Assembly (NCBI RefSeq): GCF_004348825.1
Contig: NZ_SMJU01000007.1
Location: 186,001 to 250,000 of the forward strand
DNA length: 64,000 nt
Origin: Arundinibacter roseus
GTDB taxonomy: Bacteria; Bacteroidota; Bacteroidia; Cytophagales; Spirosomataceae
Direction: 5' to 3'
Position numbers and translations under genes: made by a program. The notes below the pieces were generated by a model that saw nothing but the letters and a program-made list of their open reading frames with translations, made no database searches and had not been told where the DNA came from. This document shows, piece by piece, positions 1-8,180 of the stretch (positions are counted from its first letter, which is position 1; the number at the start of each line of letters is the position of its first letter).

Positions 1-40
1 TTCCGTAGAGGCGAAGAACCTCTTCTCTAGCTTTATCCAA
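1..40 (-). CDS. Possible N-terminus of a TetR-family regulator (partial)
   Basis: The minus strand reads in from a TTG at 38-40 as (M)DKAREEVLRLYG, which resembles the first helix of TetR repressors (ILDxAxxLFxxxG). There is an A/G-rich stretch just before the TTG and a TAtaTTTG -7-like element at 63-70. No ATG exists in this frame before an upstream stop. Only 13 codons are visible, so this is a tentative call. It could equally be part of an untranslated region. Confidence 0.25.
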   Translation of the reverse strand, partial: MDKAREEVLRLYG

Positions 41-112
41 GATTCCTTTTGATTTTTGGACTGCAAATATAGCTAACCTTTCCTCATAGGAAGACTACCT
101 ACTTAGCGATTC

Positions 113-550
113 TCAGAAAGGATTTCCAGAAATATAGCTTTCCAGAGATTTGATATGGACTTTTTGTTCACGAATGATGGCCGTCACAATGTCATTGATA
201 GAGATAATGCCGACTAGTTTACCTTGATTCGTAACCGGAAGGTGGCGTATATGTTTTTCAGACATAATTTCCATACATTCCTCAATTTTCTGGTCGGTAT
301 CGACAGTAATTACCTTACTCGTCATGACATCCTGTATTAGCGTTTCGCGAGACGCGCGGCCCAGCAAAATACCTTTTCGGGCATAGTCCCTTTCCGAAAA
401 AATCCCGGCCATTTCTCCATTTTCGAGGACAATTACCGCACCGATATTCTTTGATCCCATAAGTTCCAGAGCATCGTAGACGGTGTTGGTGGGCGTTACA
501 GACCAAATGCAGTCGATATTCTTTCCGGCCAGGATTTGACTAACTTTCAT
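113..550 (-). CDS. CBS-domain pair protein
   Basis: A 145-residue soluble protein made almost entirely of two CBS motifs (about residues 8-60 and 75-130). Both have the typical pattern of a hydrophobic strand followed by G-x-(I/V)-(S/T), here GIFSERD and GIISINDI. Stand-alone CBS pairs bind adenine nucleotides such as AMP, ATP, NADH or S-adenosylmethionine and act as energy or redox sensors. No enzymatic domain is attached. It is transcribed divergently from the RecD-like helicase and appears monocistronic. The ATG at 548-550 gives the complete domain. The effector and partner cannot be read from the sequence. Confidence 0.85.
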   Translation of the reverse strand: MKVSQILAGKNIDCIWSVTPTNTVYDALELMGSKNIGAVIVLENGEMAGIFSERDYARKGILLGRASRETLIQDVMTSKVITVDTDQKIEECMEIMSEKHIRHLPVTNQGKLVGIISINDIVTAIIREQKVHIKSLESYISGNPF

Positions 551-712
551 AGTTTTTTCAGGATTTAGGTTTAGAAAAAGATTTTTTTGTTTCTAATGTA
601 AGTCTAAGAAACTGTTTTTTTAAATTTTTTACTGGAAATAATTACCGGAAAAGACTCTACGGACTGGTTTGCTTGTCGAATTAGCATCCAAATTCACTCT
701 CATTCGGATTTA

Positions 713-720
713 TACCTTTA
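713..720 (+). promoter_or_regulatory. Putative -7 element of the RecD-like helicase gene
   Basis: TACCTTTA matches the Bacteroidota TAnnTTTG -7 element at seven of eight positions and lies about 43 bp before the ATG at 763. No clear -33 TTTG is visible, so support is moderate. Confidence 0.35.
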
Positions 721-762
721 CTTTACACCTCAAAAATATACGACGTCAACAGCTTTTAACCT

Positions 763-2193
763 ATGTCACAATCCGATTCTCAGCTTCCCTCCGAATGGCT
801 CATCAAGCGCTTCCCTTTTAAACCTACGGAAAGTCAAACACGCTTTTTTACCAAAATGAATGATTTTCTGGTAGAACAGGAAGGACTTGAACGTTACCGG
901 GATGGCTTTGTTTTGAAAGGATATGCCGGAACAGGAAAAACGACGCTTGTGAGTACGTTGATAAAAGTACTGCCAAAGTTTGGCTACAAGTCCGTTTTAT
1001 TGGCCCCAACGGGCCGGGCAGCTAAGGTAATGGCTAGTTACTCCAAGAAAAATGCCCTTACTATTCACAAAAAAATATACAAACAAACTTCCGATGCCTA
1101 CTCCGGCGCGTTTGTTTTTGAACGACAAAAAAATTATCACGAAGACACACTCTTTATAGTCGATGAAGCGTCGATGATCAGTGATGATGCTGATTTTGGC
1201 AACGCAAGCCTGTTGGCGGATTTAGTCGAGTATGTGTACGAAAACCCCGGAAATAAACTCCTGTTGGTTGGAGATTTGGCGCAGCTGCCACCTGTTGGCA
1301 AAGAAGTGAGCCCGGCTCTTGACAAAGAGTATCTTGAAAAGAACTTCTTTCTGTCCATTTTTGACGAGGAGCTAACAGAAGTTATGCGGCAGGACGAGCA
1401 TTCGGGTATTCTTTTTAATGCTACCGAACTACGCAAACAGCTACACGCTGAAAAACCTGAGATCCACATCAAGACAAAATCTTTTCGGGATATTTACAGA
1501 ATGACCGGAGAAAAACTGGAAGATGGTATTCGCTATGCGTACGACAAATATGGAGTTGAAAACTGTATCATAATCACGCGTTCCAATAAAACTGCGGTTC
1601 AGTATAATGAGTACATTAGGCGCAGTATAAATTTTTCGGAAGACGAACTTGACGCCGGCGATCGGCTGATGGTGGTGCGGAACAATTATTCAATTCTGGA
1701 CGAAAACTCCCCCGTGGGTTTTATTGCCAATGGTGATTTTGTGGAATTATTGAAATTAAAACGAACCGAAGAAATACACGGATTTCGGTTTGCAGATGCA
1801 GTCCTGCGGCTAACAGATTATGACGATCAACCGGAGTTTGAAGCAAAGATATTCCTGGACACGCTTCATTCCCCTGCGCCCTCGCTGACTCAGGAAGAGA
1901 ATAAACGCCTGTATGAGAGCGTCATGCAGGATTATTTTTTTATTAAATCAAAAAAAGAACGGGTAGAGGCTCTGCGCAAAGATCCATACCTGAATGCCCT
2001 GCAGGTAAAATTTGCCTATGCGCTAACCTGCCACAAGTCGCAGGGTGGACAGTGGAGCACCATATTTATTGATCAGGGGTATTTGCCCGAAGAACAGGTA
2101 AATACTGAATTTATCCGATGGCTATACACGGCCATTACCCGTTCAACAGATGAAGTATTTTTAATGAATTTTCATCTCAATTTTTTCAATTGA
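763..2193 (+). CDS. RecD-like ATP-dependent DNA helicase (SF1)
   Basis: A 476-residue superfamily 1 helicase. Walker A is GYAGTGKTT at residues 53-61, Walker B is LFIVDEASM and motif III is LLLVGDLAQLPPVG. The C-terminal UvrD_C_2 part carries THKSQGGQW and the motif VI-like YTAITRS. The protein is shorter than full RecD2 and lacks its long N-terminal domain. It matches the stand-alone ExoV-like helicase of Bacteroidota. It probably unwinds DNA during repair or recombination, acting in the 5'-3' direction typical of RecD relatives. The last 33 bp overlap the end of the convergent sterol-desaturase gene, so the two 3' ends are shared. Confidence 0.85.
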   Translation: MSQSDSQLPSEWLIKRFPFKPTESQTRFFTKMNDFLVEQEGLERYRDGFVLKGYAGTGKTTLVSTLIKVLPKFGYKSVLLAPTGRAAKVMASYSKKNALTIHKKIYKQTSDAYSGAFVFERQKNYHEDTLFIVDEASMISDDADFGNASLLADLVEYVYENPGNKLLLVGDLAQLPPVGKEVSPALDKEYLEKNFFLSIFDEELTEVMRQDEHSGILFNATELRKQLHAEKPEIHIKTKSFRDIYRMTGEKLEDGIRYAYDKYGVENCIIITRSNKTAVQYNEYIRRSINFSEDELDAGDRLMVVRNNYSILDENSPVGFIANGDFVELLKLKRTEEIHGFRFADAVLRLTDYDDQPEFEAKIFLDTLHSPAPSLTQEENKRLYESVMQDYFFIKSKKERVEALRKDPYLNALQVKFAYALTCHKSQGGQWSTIFIDQGYLPEEQVNTEFIRWLYTAITRSTDEVFLMNFHLNFFN

Positions 2194-2979
2194 TGATATA
2201 CTATTTTCAGTTTTTTCCTCAAAAAGTCGGGCATACTGTGGACTTTCAGTCTTCATCCATTTGTCCCAAAAGGTAAAATATAACCCAAAATTGGTTCGGA
2301 ACTGCGAATGATGCAGACTGTGATGCGTGGCGCCGATCCACCAATGTCCAAACCAATGCGTATGAAAATCCTGAGGATAGAGCTCAGTATTCAGGTGATT
2401 GATTACACTTGTGGTGGTCATAATCAGGAGCACGAGTCCAATCGTATACAGGTGCAGAGGCAATATAAACAGCAGGCCGGGTATAAAAATTGCCTGTAAA
2501 ATACTTTCCAGAGGATGAAAGGAAAAAGAGGTCCAGGCCGAAGTCGTAATGCTATCGTGGTGTACTTTATGCACATATTTATAAATCGATGGGCGGTGCA
2601 TCCATCGATGAAGCCAATAATAGTAGGTTTCGTGCAAAAACAACACAATGATCAGGCTAACCGGAAGCCACCACAGCGGGTATTCGTTTACTTCCAGGTA
2701 AACCTTTGTAAAGCCCTTTTGCCAGACTAACACCATGGCAGCTCCTGCCAGGGCAAATAAAATAGACGTAAAAAAAGACCATCCGATTTCAACCTGTGTC
2801 TGACGATCCCGTCGTGGACGTTTCTGAACCTGCCTCGGCGAAAATTTGTCCTTGTAAACACCTTGAACCAACACACTGAAAAGCAGTGCAATGGCCACAT
2901 AACGACCAAATATTCCAAGAAACATAAAAGCAGCTGTAAGCAAAAAAGTGCCTGGCTCGCTAAAATCTACGGTTTTCAT
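2161..2979 (-). CDS. Sterol desaturase / fatty acid hydroxylase family membrane protein
   Basis: An integral membrane di-iron oxygenase-type protein. With the start chosen here it has 272 residues and several hydrophobic segments. The three histidine clusters of the family are present: HETYYYWLH (116-124), HKVHH (137-141) and HHSLHH (about 216). These should bind two irons at the cytosolic face and hydroxylate or desaturate a lipid. An ATG at 3039 would add 20 residues overlapping the tsaC coding region. The internal ATG at 2979 is preferred because it follows the tsaC stop by 28 bp. Substrate unknown; in this phylum relatives act on carotenoids, sphingolipid-like or fatty acyl lipids. Confidence 0.82.
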   Translation of the reverse strand: MKTVDFSEPGTFLLTAAFMFLGIFGRYVAIALLFSVLVQGVYKDKFSPRQVQKRPRRDRQTQVEIGWSFFTSILFALAGAAMVLVWQKGFTKVYLEVNEYPLWWLPVSLIIVLFLHETYYYWLHRWMHRPSIYKYVHKVHHDSITTSAWTSFSFHPLESILQAIFIPGLLFILPLHLYTIGLVLLIMTTTSVINHLNTELYPQDFHTHWFGHWWIGATHHSLHHSQFRTNFGLYFTFWDKWMKTESPQYARLFEEKTENSISSIEKIEMKIH

Positions 2980-3007
2980 AAAAGTTGTAAAATCTGATTT
3001 TTGCTGA

Positions 3008-3958
3008 TTACCGAACAGAAGCACGCAAAAGCCGATCATTGATAGCTCTCCCTAAGTCATGATTAGGTAGTTTTTCTGCCCAAATTTTGGAAATTGGCAG
3101 GGTATCAAGTTTTCGCATAAAGGCAAATAAATTTTGGGCTGCTTCCCGGAAATCTCCCGTTGAGGATAAGATCAATTGGTTTTTATTTTCAGTATCGGAA
3201 ATAGCTTCCTGGAAAAACAAATAGCCAACTTCTTTTTCAGGCACCTTGTTCCTCATTTCATCCTTTGTCATTAAAAAAAGTGGCTTACGCGGCGCATAAT
3301 GACTTTTGAGCATACCCGGAGCCAGCGGATTTGAACTTGAATGCAGCGTGGTTTTGATTTTGCCAATCACCGCTTCAATATCTTCCAGCCGCAGCCCTCC
3401 TACACGCACAACCACGGGTTCATCAGATTGAAAACTAACAATTGTAGATTCAATCCCAACTTCGCAGGCGCCACCATCAAGGACCATTGCTATTTTTGTT
3501 CCCAATTGGTCATCCACGTGCACAGCCCTAGTTGGACTCACATATCCAAAGGGATTTGCACTTGGCGCAGCCAATGGGAAATCAAGCCTGTTCAATAAAT
3601 GCAACGTAAGCGGGTGGTTGGGTACACGTATTGCCACAGTTTCAAGGCCTGAGGTTACCAAATCCGGAATTATGGATTTTTTGGGTAAAAGCAGCGTCAA
3701 TGGTCCGGGCCAGAATGCGTTAGCAAGTAGCTGTGCTTTTTCAGGAAAATCCTCGACGTACTTCAATGCAGATGCCATCGAATCAGTATGAATAATCAAA
3801 GGGTCAAACGCAGGACGATTTTTGACTTCAAAAATGGACAAAACTGCGTCCGAATTCAGGGCATTGGCCGCAAGGCCATACACCGTTTCGGTCGGTATTC
3901 CCACGAGTTTGCCTTCGCGTAGCGACTTCTCAGCCAAAGCGAGATCCGTACTAATCAT
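3008..3958 (-). CDS. tsaC: L-threonylcarbamoyladenylate synthase (Sua5/YrdC type)
   Basis: A 316-residue protein with an N-terminal YrdC fold (GIPTETVYGLA, SANPFGYVSPT, GIESTIV) and a C-terminal Sua5 domain after a linker (PGMLKSHYAPR). It makes threonylcarbamoyl-AMP from threonine, bicarbonate and ATP, the first step of t6A37 modification of ANN-decoding tRNAs. The length and the extra domain fit Sua5 rather than the short TsaC. An upstream in-frame ATG at 4015 adds a 19-residue tail lacking family similarity. The ATG at 3956-3958 gives the usual ISTDLxxA start. It probably shares a transcript with the downstream desaturase-like gene. Confidence 0.9.
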   Translation of the reverse strand: MISTDLALAEKSLREGKLVGIPTETVYGLAANALNSDAVLSIFEVKNRPAFDPLIIHTDSMASALKYVEDFPEKAQLLANAFWPGPLTLLLPKKSIIPDLVTSGLETVAIRVPNHPLTLHLLNRLDFPLAAPSANPFGYVSPTRAVHVDDQLGTKIAMVLDGGACEVGIESTIVSFQSDEPVVVRVGGLRLEDIEAVIGKIKTTLHSSSNPLAPGMLKSHYAPRKPLFLMTKDEMRNKVPEKEVGYLFFQEAISDTENKNQLILSSTGDFREAAQNLFAFMRKLDTLPISKIWAEKLPNHDLGRAINDRLLRASVR

Positions 3959-4154
3959 TACAATCTTTTTTTTGCAAAGGTACGCTGAAAATGATAGTTT
4001 AGAGAACAGAATCAAAATCAGACTGTAGCATTTAAAACAGCTAATTAGTTATTAATTTTTTTTAGTAAACCAATACAAAAGGAGTAAGAAGTGTAGTACA
4101 TATACTTATACAAATTATTCGGTAATCAAACACTGTTCAAATCTATTCCCTTAT

Positions 4155-5900
4155 ATGAGTTTTCAGATCAAAGAACAACCCACTGTATTTGATGTTTGCA
4201 TTGTTGGATCCGGTGCAGGCGGCGGCATGGCGGCCTATCAACTGGCCAAAGCCGGTGCAAAAGTAGCCCTGCTCGAAGCAGGCGGCTATTACGATCCGGC
4301 AGATCCCAAATACATCACGCAGCTAAAATGGCCCTGGGAGTCGCCAAGGCGCGGTGCAAGCACTCCTTTCCGATCCTTTGGTGATTTTGACGCCGCGTGG
4401 GGAGGCTGGGATTTGGATGGTGAACCTTATACCCATAAAGGTGGCACTGAGTTTGACTGGTTCCGGTCGCGGATGCTGGGCGGGCGTACCAATCACTGGG
4501 GACGGATCTCGCTACGCTTTGGGCCCAATGACTTCAAGAGAAAAAGTGTGGATGGCCTGGGCGACGACTGGCCGATCAGCTATGACGACGTGAAACCTTA
4601 CTACGATCAGGTTGATAAATTAATTGGCGTTTTTGGTGAGGCAGCCAATCTGCCCAACGACCCCGACAGTATTTTTCTACCGCCGCCCAAGCCACGCTTG
4701 CACGAGCTGATGATAAAGAAAGCCGGAAAAAGCGTTAATATTCCGGTTATTCCTGCCCGTTTGTCTATTTTAACAAAACCAATCAACGAAGATCGCGGAT
4801 CGTGTTTTTATTGCCATCAATGCAACCGCGGATGTCAGGCATATGCAGATTTTTCCTCATCGTCAGTATTGGTGAAACCTTCCCTGAAAACAGGCAATGT
4901 TACACTGCTTACCAACGCGATGGTTCGTGAAGTATTGACAGACCAAACCACCGGACTGGCTACGGGCGTATCGTATGTTGATAAAGAAAAGCTTACCGAA
5001 CATACCATCAAGGCAAAAATCGTGGTGCTGGCAGCGAGTGCCTGCGAGTCTTCACGACTATTGCTCAACTCCAAATCGCCCCGGTTCCCGAATGGCCTTG
5101 CGAATTCCAGTGGAATTGTTGGAAAATACTTGCACGATTCTACCGGTGCCTCGCGAAGTGCATTTATGCCGATGCTCATGGACAGGAAGCGTTACAATGA
5201 AGATGGCGTTGGTGGTATGCACGTGTATACACCCTGGTGGTTGGATAACAAGAAACTAGATTTCCCGCGTGGATACCATATTGAGTACGGCGGCGGTATG
5301 GGAATGCCGGGCTACGGATTTGGCTGGGGCATGGAAAACACCAATGGAAAATACGCCGGACCCGATGGAAAAATGAAAACAGGCGGAGGCTACGGAGCGT
5401 CCCTTAAAAATGATTATCGCCGTTTTTACGGAGCAAGTATTGGTATGTCGGGCCGTGGAGAAGCCGTTGCCCGCGAAGACAACTACTGCGAAATTGATCC
5501 GAATGTGGTAGATAAATTTGGAATTCCTGTCCTTCGTTTTCACTATAAATGGTCAGATTATGAAGTAAAACAGGCTAAACACATGCAGGATACTTTTGAA
5601 GAAATCATTCATGCACTGGGTGGTATTCCAAATGGCTCAAAACCTGGTCCTGAAAATGACTACGGTCTTGCTGCACCCGGCCGGATCATTCATGAAGTAG
5701 GTACTGTTCGGATGGGAAATGATCCGAAATCGTCAGCATTGAACAAATATTCACAAGCTCACGATGTCAAGAATGTGTTTGTAGTGGATGGTGGCTCGTT
5801 TGTTTCACAGGCAGACAAAAACCCAACCTGGACAATCCTTGCATTGTCATGGAGAGCATCTGATTATATTATTGATCAGGTGAAGCAAAAGAATTTGTAA
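4155..5900 (+). CDS. GMC-family FAD-dependent oxidoreductase (sugar/alcohol dehydrogenase large subunit)
   Basis: A 581-residue flavoprotein. The FAD-binding motif VGSGAGGGMAAYQLA lies near residue 18, and the C-terminal GMC signatures HEVGTVRMG and NPTWTI supply the likely catalytic His and Asn. Four cysteines at 217, 220, 223 and 227 (C-x2-C-x2-C-x3-C) could bind an iron-sulfur cluster, as in FAD glucose and fructose dehydrogenases. No signal peptide is visible. The downstream gene encodes a Tat-type small subunit, so co-export as a complex is likely. Substrate unknown; gluconate, glucose, alcohols and sorbitol are all possible in this family. No cytochrome c subunit lies next to it. Confidence 0.85.
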   Translation: MSFQIKEQPTVFDVCIVGSGAGGGMAAYQLAKAGAKVALLEAGGYYDPADPKYITQLKWPWESPRRGASTPFRSFGDFDAAWGGWDLDGEPYTHKGGTEFDWFRSRMLGGRTNHWGRISLRFGPNDFKRKSVDGLGDDWPISYDDVKPYYDQVDKLIGVFGEAANLPNDPDSIFLPPPKPRLHELMIKKAGKSVNIPVIPARLSILTKPINEDRGSCFYCHQCNRGCQAYADFSSSSVLVKPSLKTGNVTLLTNAMVREVLTDQTTGLATGVSYVDKEKLTEHTIKAKIVVLAASACESSRLLLNSKSPRFPNGLANSSGIVGKYLHDSTGASRSAFMPMLMDRKRYNEDGVGGMHVYTPWWLDNKKLDFPRGYHIEYGGGMGMPGYGFGWGMENTNGKYAGPDGKMKTGGGYGASLKNDYRRFYGASIGMSGRGEAVAREDNYCEIDPNVVDKFGIPVLRFHYKWSDYEVKQAKHMQDTFEEIIHALGGIPNGSKPGPENDYGLAAPGRIIHEVGTVRMGNDPKSSALNKYSQAHDVKNVFVVDGGSFVSQADKNPTWTILALSWRASDYIIDQVKQKNL

Positions 5901-5955
5901 GCGCACGCAACATATGCGTCTGAATTTTCATTAAAAACATTAATTTATTCCTACT

Positions 5956-6588
5956 ATGAAACGCCGGGAATCACTTAAAGCTTTAACCCTAAGTTCCTTT
6001 GGAATTGCTGCCGTTAATCCGCAGGAATTGCTCTCTGAACAAAGAGACCTCCAAAAGGCAATGGCTGCCGAGGAGGTGGAAATACCGGGCGGGAGAACCA
6101 AAGAAGAAGCCGTTTATGATGCAAAACTCATGAGCGAGACTTTTTTTACACCTGCCGAATTAACAACGCTAACGGTATTGTCGGATATAATTATTCCGGC
6201 TGACGAAAAATCAGGGAGTGCATCGCAGTCGGGCGTTCCTCAGTTCATTGAATTTATGGTGAAAGATCAGCCTCGATGGCAAACGCCCTTTCGGGGTGGC
6301 CTGCGTTGGCTCGACCTTGAATCGCAGAAACGATTTGGAAAGATTTTTACTAAATGTACAAGTAAGGAACAGCTTCAAATTGTGGACGACATCGCCTATC
6401 CTTCCACAGCTAAGCCCGAAATGAGTCAGGGTGTTGCCTTTTTTAATACCATGCGAAATTTCACCGCCACAGGTTTTTTCAGTAGCGAAATTGGCATAAA
6501 GGATATAGGCTACATGGGCAACACGCCCAATCAATGGGACGGTGTACCTGCGGATGTACTGAAACAATACGGACTTAGCTACGATTAA
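5956..6588 (+). CDS. Gluconate 2-dehydrogenase subunit 3 family protein (Tat-type small subunit)
   Basis: A 210-residue protein starting MKRRESLKAL, a twin-arginine-like leader followed by a short hydrophobic stretch. A gluconate_2-dh3 domain follows, with the typical FFTPAELTTL...DIIIPAD pattern. It begins 55 bp after the GMC oxidoreductase and is surely co-transcribed. In characterised relatives the small subunit carries the Tat signal and helps fold and export the cofactor-loaded flavoprotein. The hydrophobic core of the leader is short, so the leader may remain partly unprocessed. Confidence 0.85.
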   Translation: MKRRESLKALTLSSFGIAAVNPQELLSEQRDLQKAMAAEEVEIPGGRTKEEAVYDAKLMSETFFTPAELTTLTVLSDIIIPADEKSGSASQSGVPQFIEFMVKDQPRWQTPFRGGLRWLDLESQKRFGKIFTKCTSKEQLQIVDDIAYPSTAKPEMSQGVAFFNTMRNFTATGFFSSEIGIKDIGYMGNTPNQWDGVPADVLKQYGLSYD

Positions 6589-6614
6589 TGGTCCTGATAA
6601 TCTTTTAATTATGA

Positions 6615-6643
6615 AGCGGGGAATATTTTTCCTCGCTTTTTTT
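6615..6643 (+). terminator. Rho-independent terminator of the GMC/subunit 3 operon
   Basis: A stem AGCGGGGAA/TTCCTCGCT with one mismatch and a short loop, followed by a run of T. It starts 27 bp after the stop of the small-subunit gene. Confidence 0.7.
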
Positions 6644-6687
6644 ATTTTATTTTTACAGAAAATATGTGAACCTGATTGAGCAGAAGG

Positions 6688-8112
6688 ATGCGCTGTACTG
6701 ATTGTATTAATAGAATTACACAACTTATTATTTGTTTTATCGGGCTAACTTTTCAGGTTGGTTTGGCCCAATGCCCTGTTTCTATACCTAACCTCCGAGA
6801 CTACGGTACAGGTTCCTATACTCTCAAACGGATTGGTACAACCTGCCTGCCTGCCACTGTTTCACTTGAACCGTCAAAATCTGGTTTTGACTTTACTAAT
6901 GTGATCTATAATTATACGGGCGGGGCCATTCATCCCGATAGTCTAACTACCGACACAACGCATACATATAGGCGGCCCGGAGTTTATACACTTGTAGTTT
7001 TTTCTGAGACTGATGGGCGAAAACTCATCGCTTGTCCACGCGTAGTAGTGCCAGATACGGTACCTCCTACGGTGCGATTGCTGCCTTGCGGTTCTAGTTC
7101 AGTGAAGATACTTTTTGATAGCAACCAACCTTTTCCGTATGATACGTATTGGGTCAGTTGGGGCGATGGAAATATAGAAGAAGTAAATCCTTTTTTTAAG
7201 GCGGTAGGGCATACGTACGCTCAAAGTATTCCGCGTAGAATTGCCGTTTGGGGGGTACAACGTCCGGGAACCTGTAAGAGTAATGAAACGATTCTACGGT
7301 TTGAGCCTGGAAATCAGATTCAAAAACCAGTACTTTCAGAGCTGAAAATGCAGGATGCACTGAGTGGTGAACTTAGTATTTCGAATCCGTTACAAACCGA
7401 ACTGTTGTTGCTTAGAAAAAGGGAAAGCGGCGCCTGGGAAAGTACCGGAAGAACGCTTAACAAAAAAAATGAAGCATTAAGGGTTGTAGTGGATTCCTTG
7501 AATAGTGTATGTTTCAAAGTACAACCTACCGATACCTGCATGCTTGAATCTTACATTTCTGAGCCTATTTGTTCGGCTGTTTTTACATTGGAAGCAAAAG
7601 AAAAGGCCAATGAATTAGCATGGTATTATTCCAATGAGGTTTCTTCTCCCGCGGTAATATTGATGAAAGACAATGTTTCCGTACCGATTCCACAGCAATC
7701 GGCTGGTCGATTTTCTGATTCTGAACTTAGTTGTAGAAAATCTCATTGCTATCAGCTAATTATTCAGACAGGAAACGCGCGATTTTTAAGCAATCCTGTT
7801 TGTCGGCAAACTCCATTTTCTGCGTGTAGCCAAGCCTTTTCTTTATTCGTCCCGGATGCATTTTCTCCCAATGGCGATGGCATTAATGATACTTTTGAAG
7901 TAAAAGGTGAAGGGTTGGATAACTTTACGATCCAAATTTTTAATGGTTGGGGAAATGTGCTGTTTCAAAGTAATAGCCTATCAAATTCATGGAATGGAAC
8001 TGTGCAGGATCTGCCAGTCAGCAGCGGATACTTTACTTACAAAATTCAATTTACAGATAAGTCATCCGGCGAAAGGTTTACCAAAACAGGTGCGGTAATT
8101 CTCCTCAAATAA
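6688..8112 (+). CDS. Secreted protein with gliding-motility-associated C-terminal domain (T9SS type B cargo)
   Basis: A 474-residue exported protein. A hydrophobic signal peptide (about residues 10-27, ending GLAQ) is followed by PKD-like beta-sandwich segments (GVYTLVVFSE, PYDTYWVSWGDG) and many cysteines. The C-terminal 90 residues match the gliding-motility-associated domain: FVPDAFSPNGDGINDTF and IQIFNGWGNVLFQS. That domain directs secretion through the type IX system. A TTG four codons upstream (6676) is also open, but the ATG at 6688 follows AGAAGG and gives a normal leader. The passenger has no recognisable enzyme domain and may be an adhesin. No T9SS machinery lies in this window. Confidence 0.88.
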   Translation: MRCTDCINRITQLIICFIGLTFQVGLAQCPVSIPNLRDYGTGSYTLKRIGTTCLPATVSLEPSKSGFDFTNVIYNYTGGAIHPDSLTTDTTHTYRRPGVYTLVVFSETDGRKLIACPRVVVPDTVPPTVRLLPCGSSSVKILFDSNQPFPYDTYWVSWGDGNIEEVNPFFKAVGHTYAQSIPRRIAVWGVQRPGTCKSNETILRFEPGNQIQKPVLSELKMQDALSGELSISNPLQTELLLLRKRESGAWESTGRTLNKKNEALRVVVDSLNSVCFKVQPTDTCMLESYISEPICSAVFTLEAKEKANELAWYYSNEVSSPAVILMKDNVSVPIPQQSAGRFSDSELSCRKSHCYQLIIQTGNARFLSNPVCRQTPFSACSQAFSLFVPDAFSPNGDGINDTFEVKGEGLDNFTIQIFNGWGNVLFQSNSLSNSWNGTVQDLPVSSGYFTYKIQFTDKSSGERFTKTGAVILLK

Positions 8113-8114
8113 GA

Positions 8115-8143
8115 AGAGTTGGCTTCTTATAGAAACCAACTCT
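8115..8143. terminator. Hairpin between convergent genes
   Basis: AGAGTTGG-c-TTC, loop TTATA, GAA-a-CCAACTCT forms an 11-bp stem 2 bp after the T9SS cargo stop. There is no long T tract on either side, so it may stabilise 3' ends rather than terminate strongly. Confidence 0.5.
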
Positions 8144-8180
8144 ACTCATGTATTAAAGACTATCTAATGATAAAGCATAA

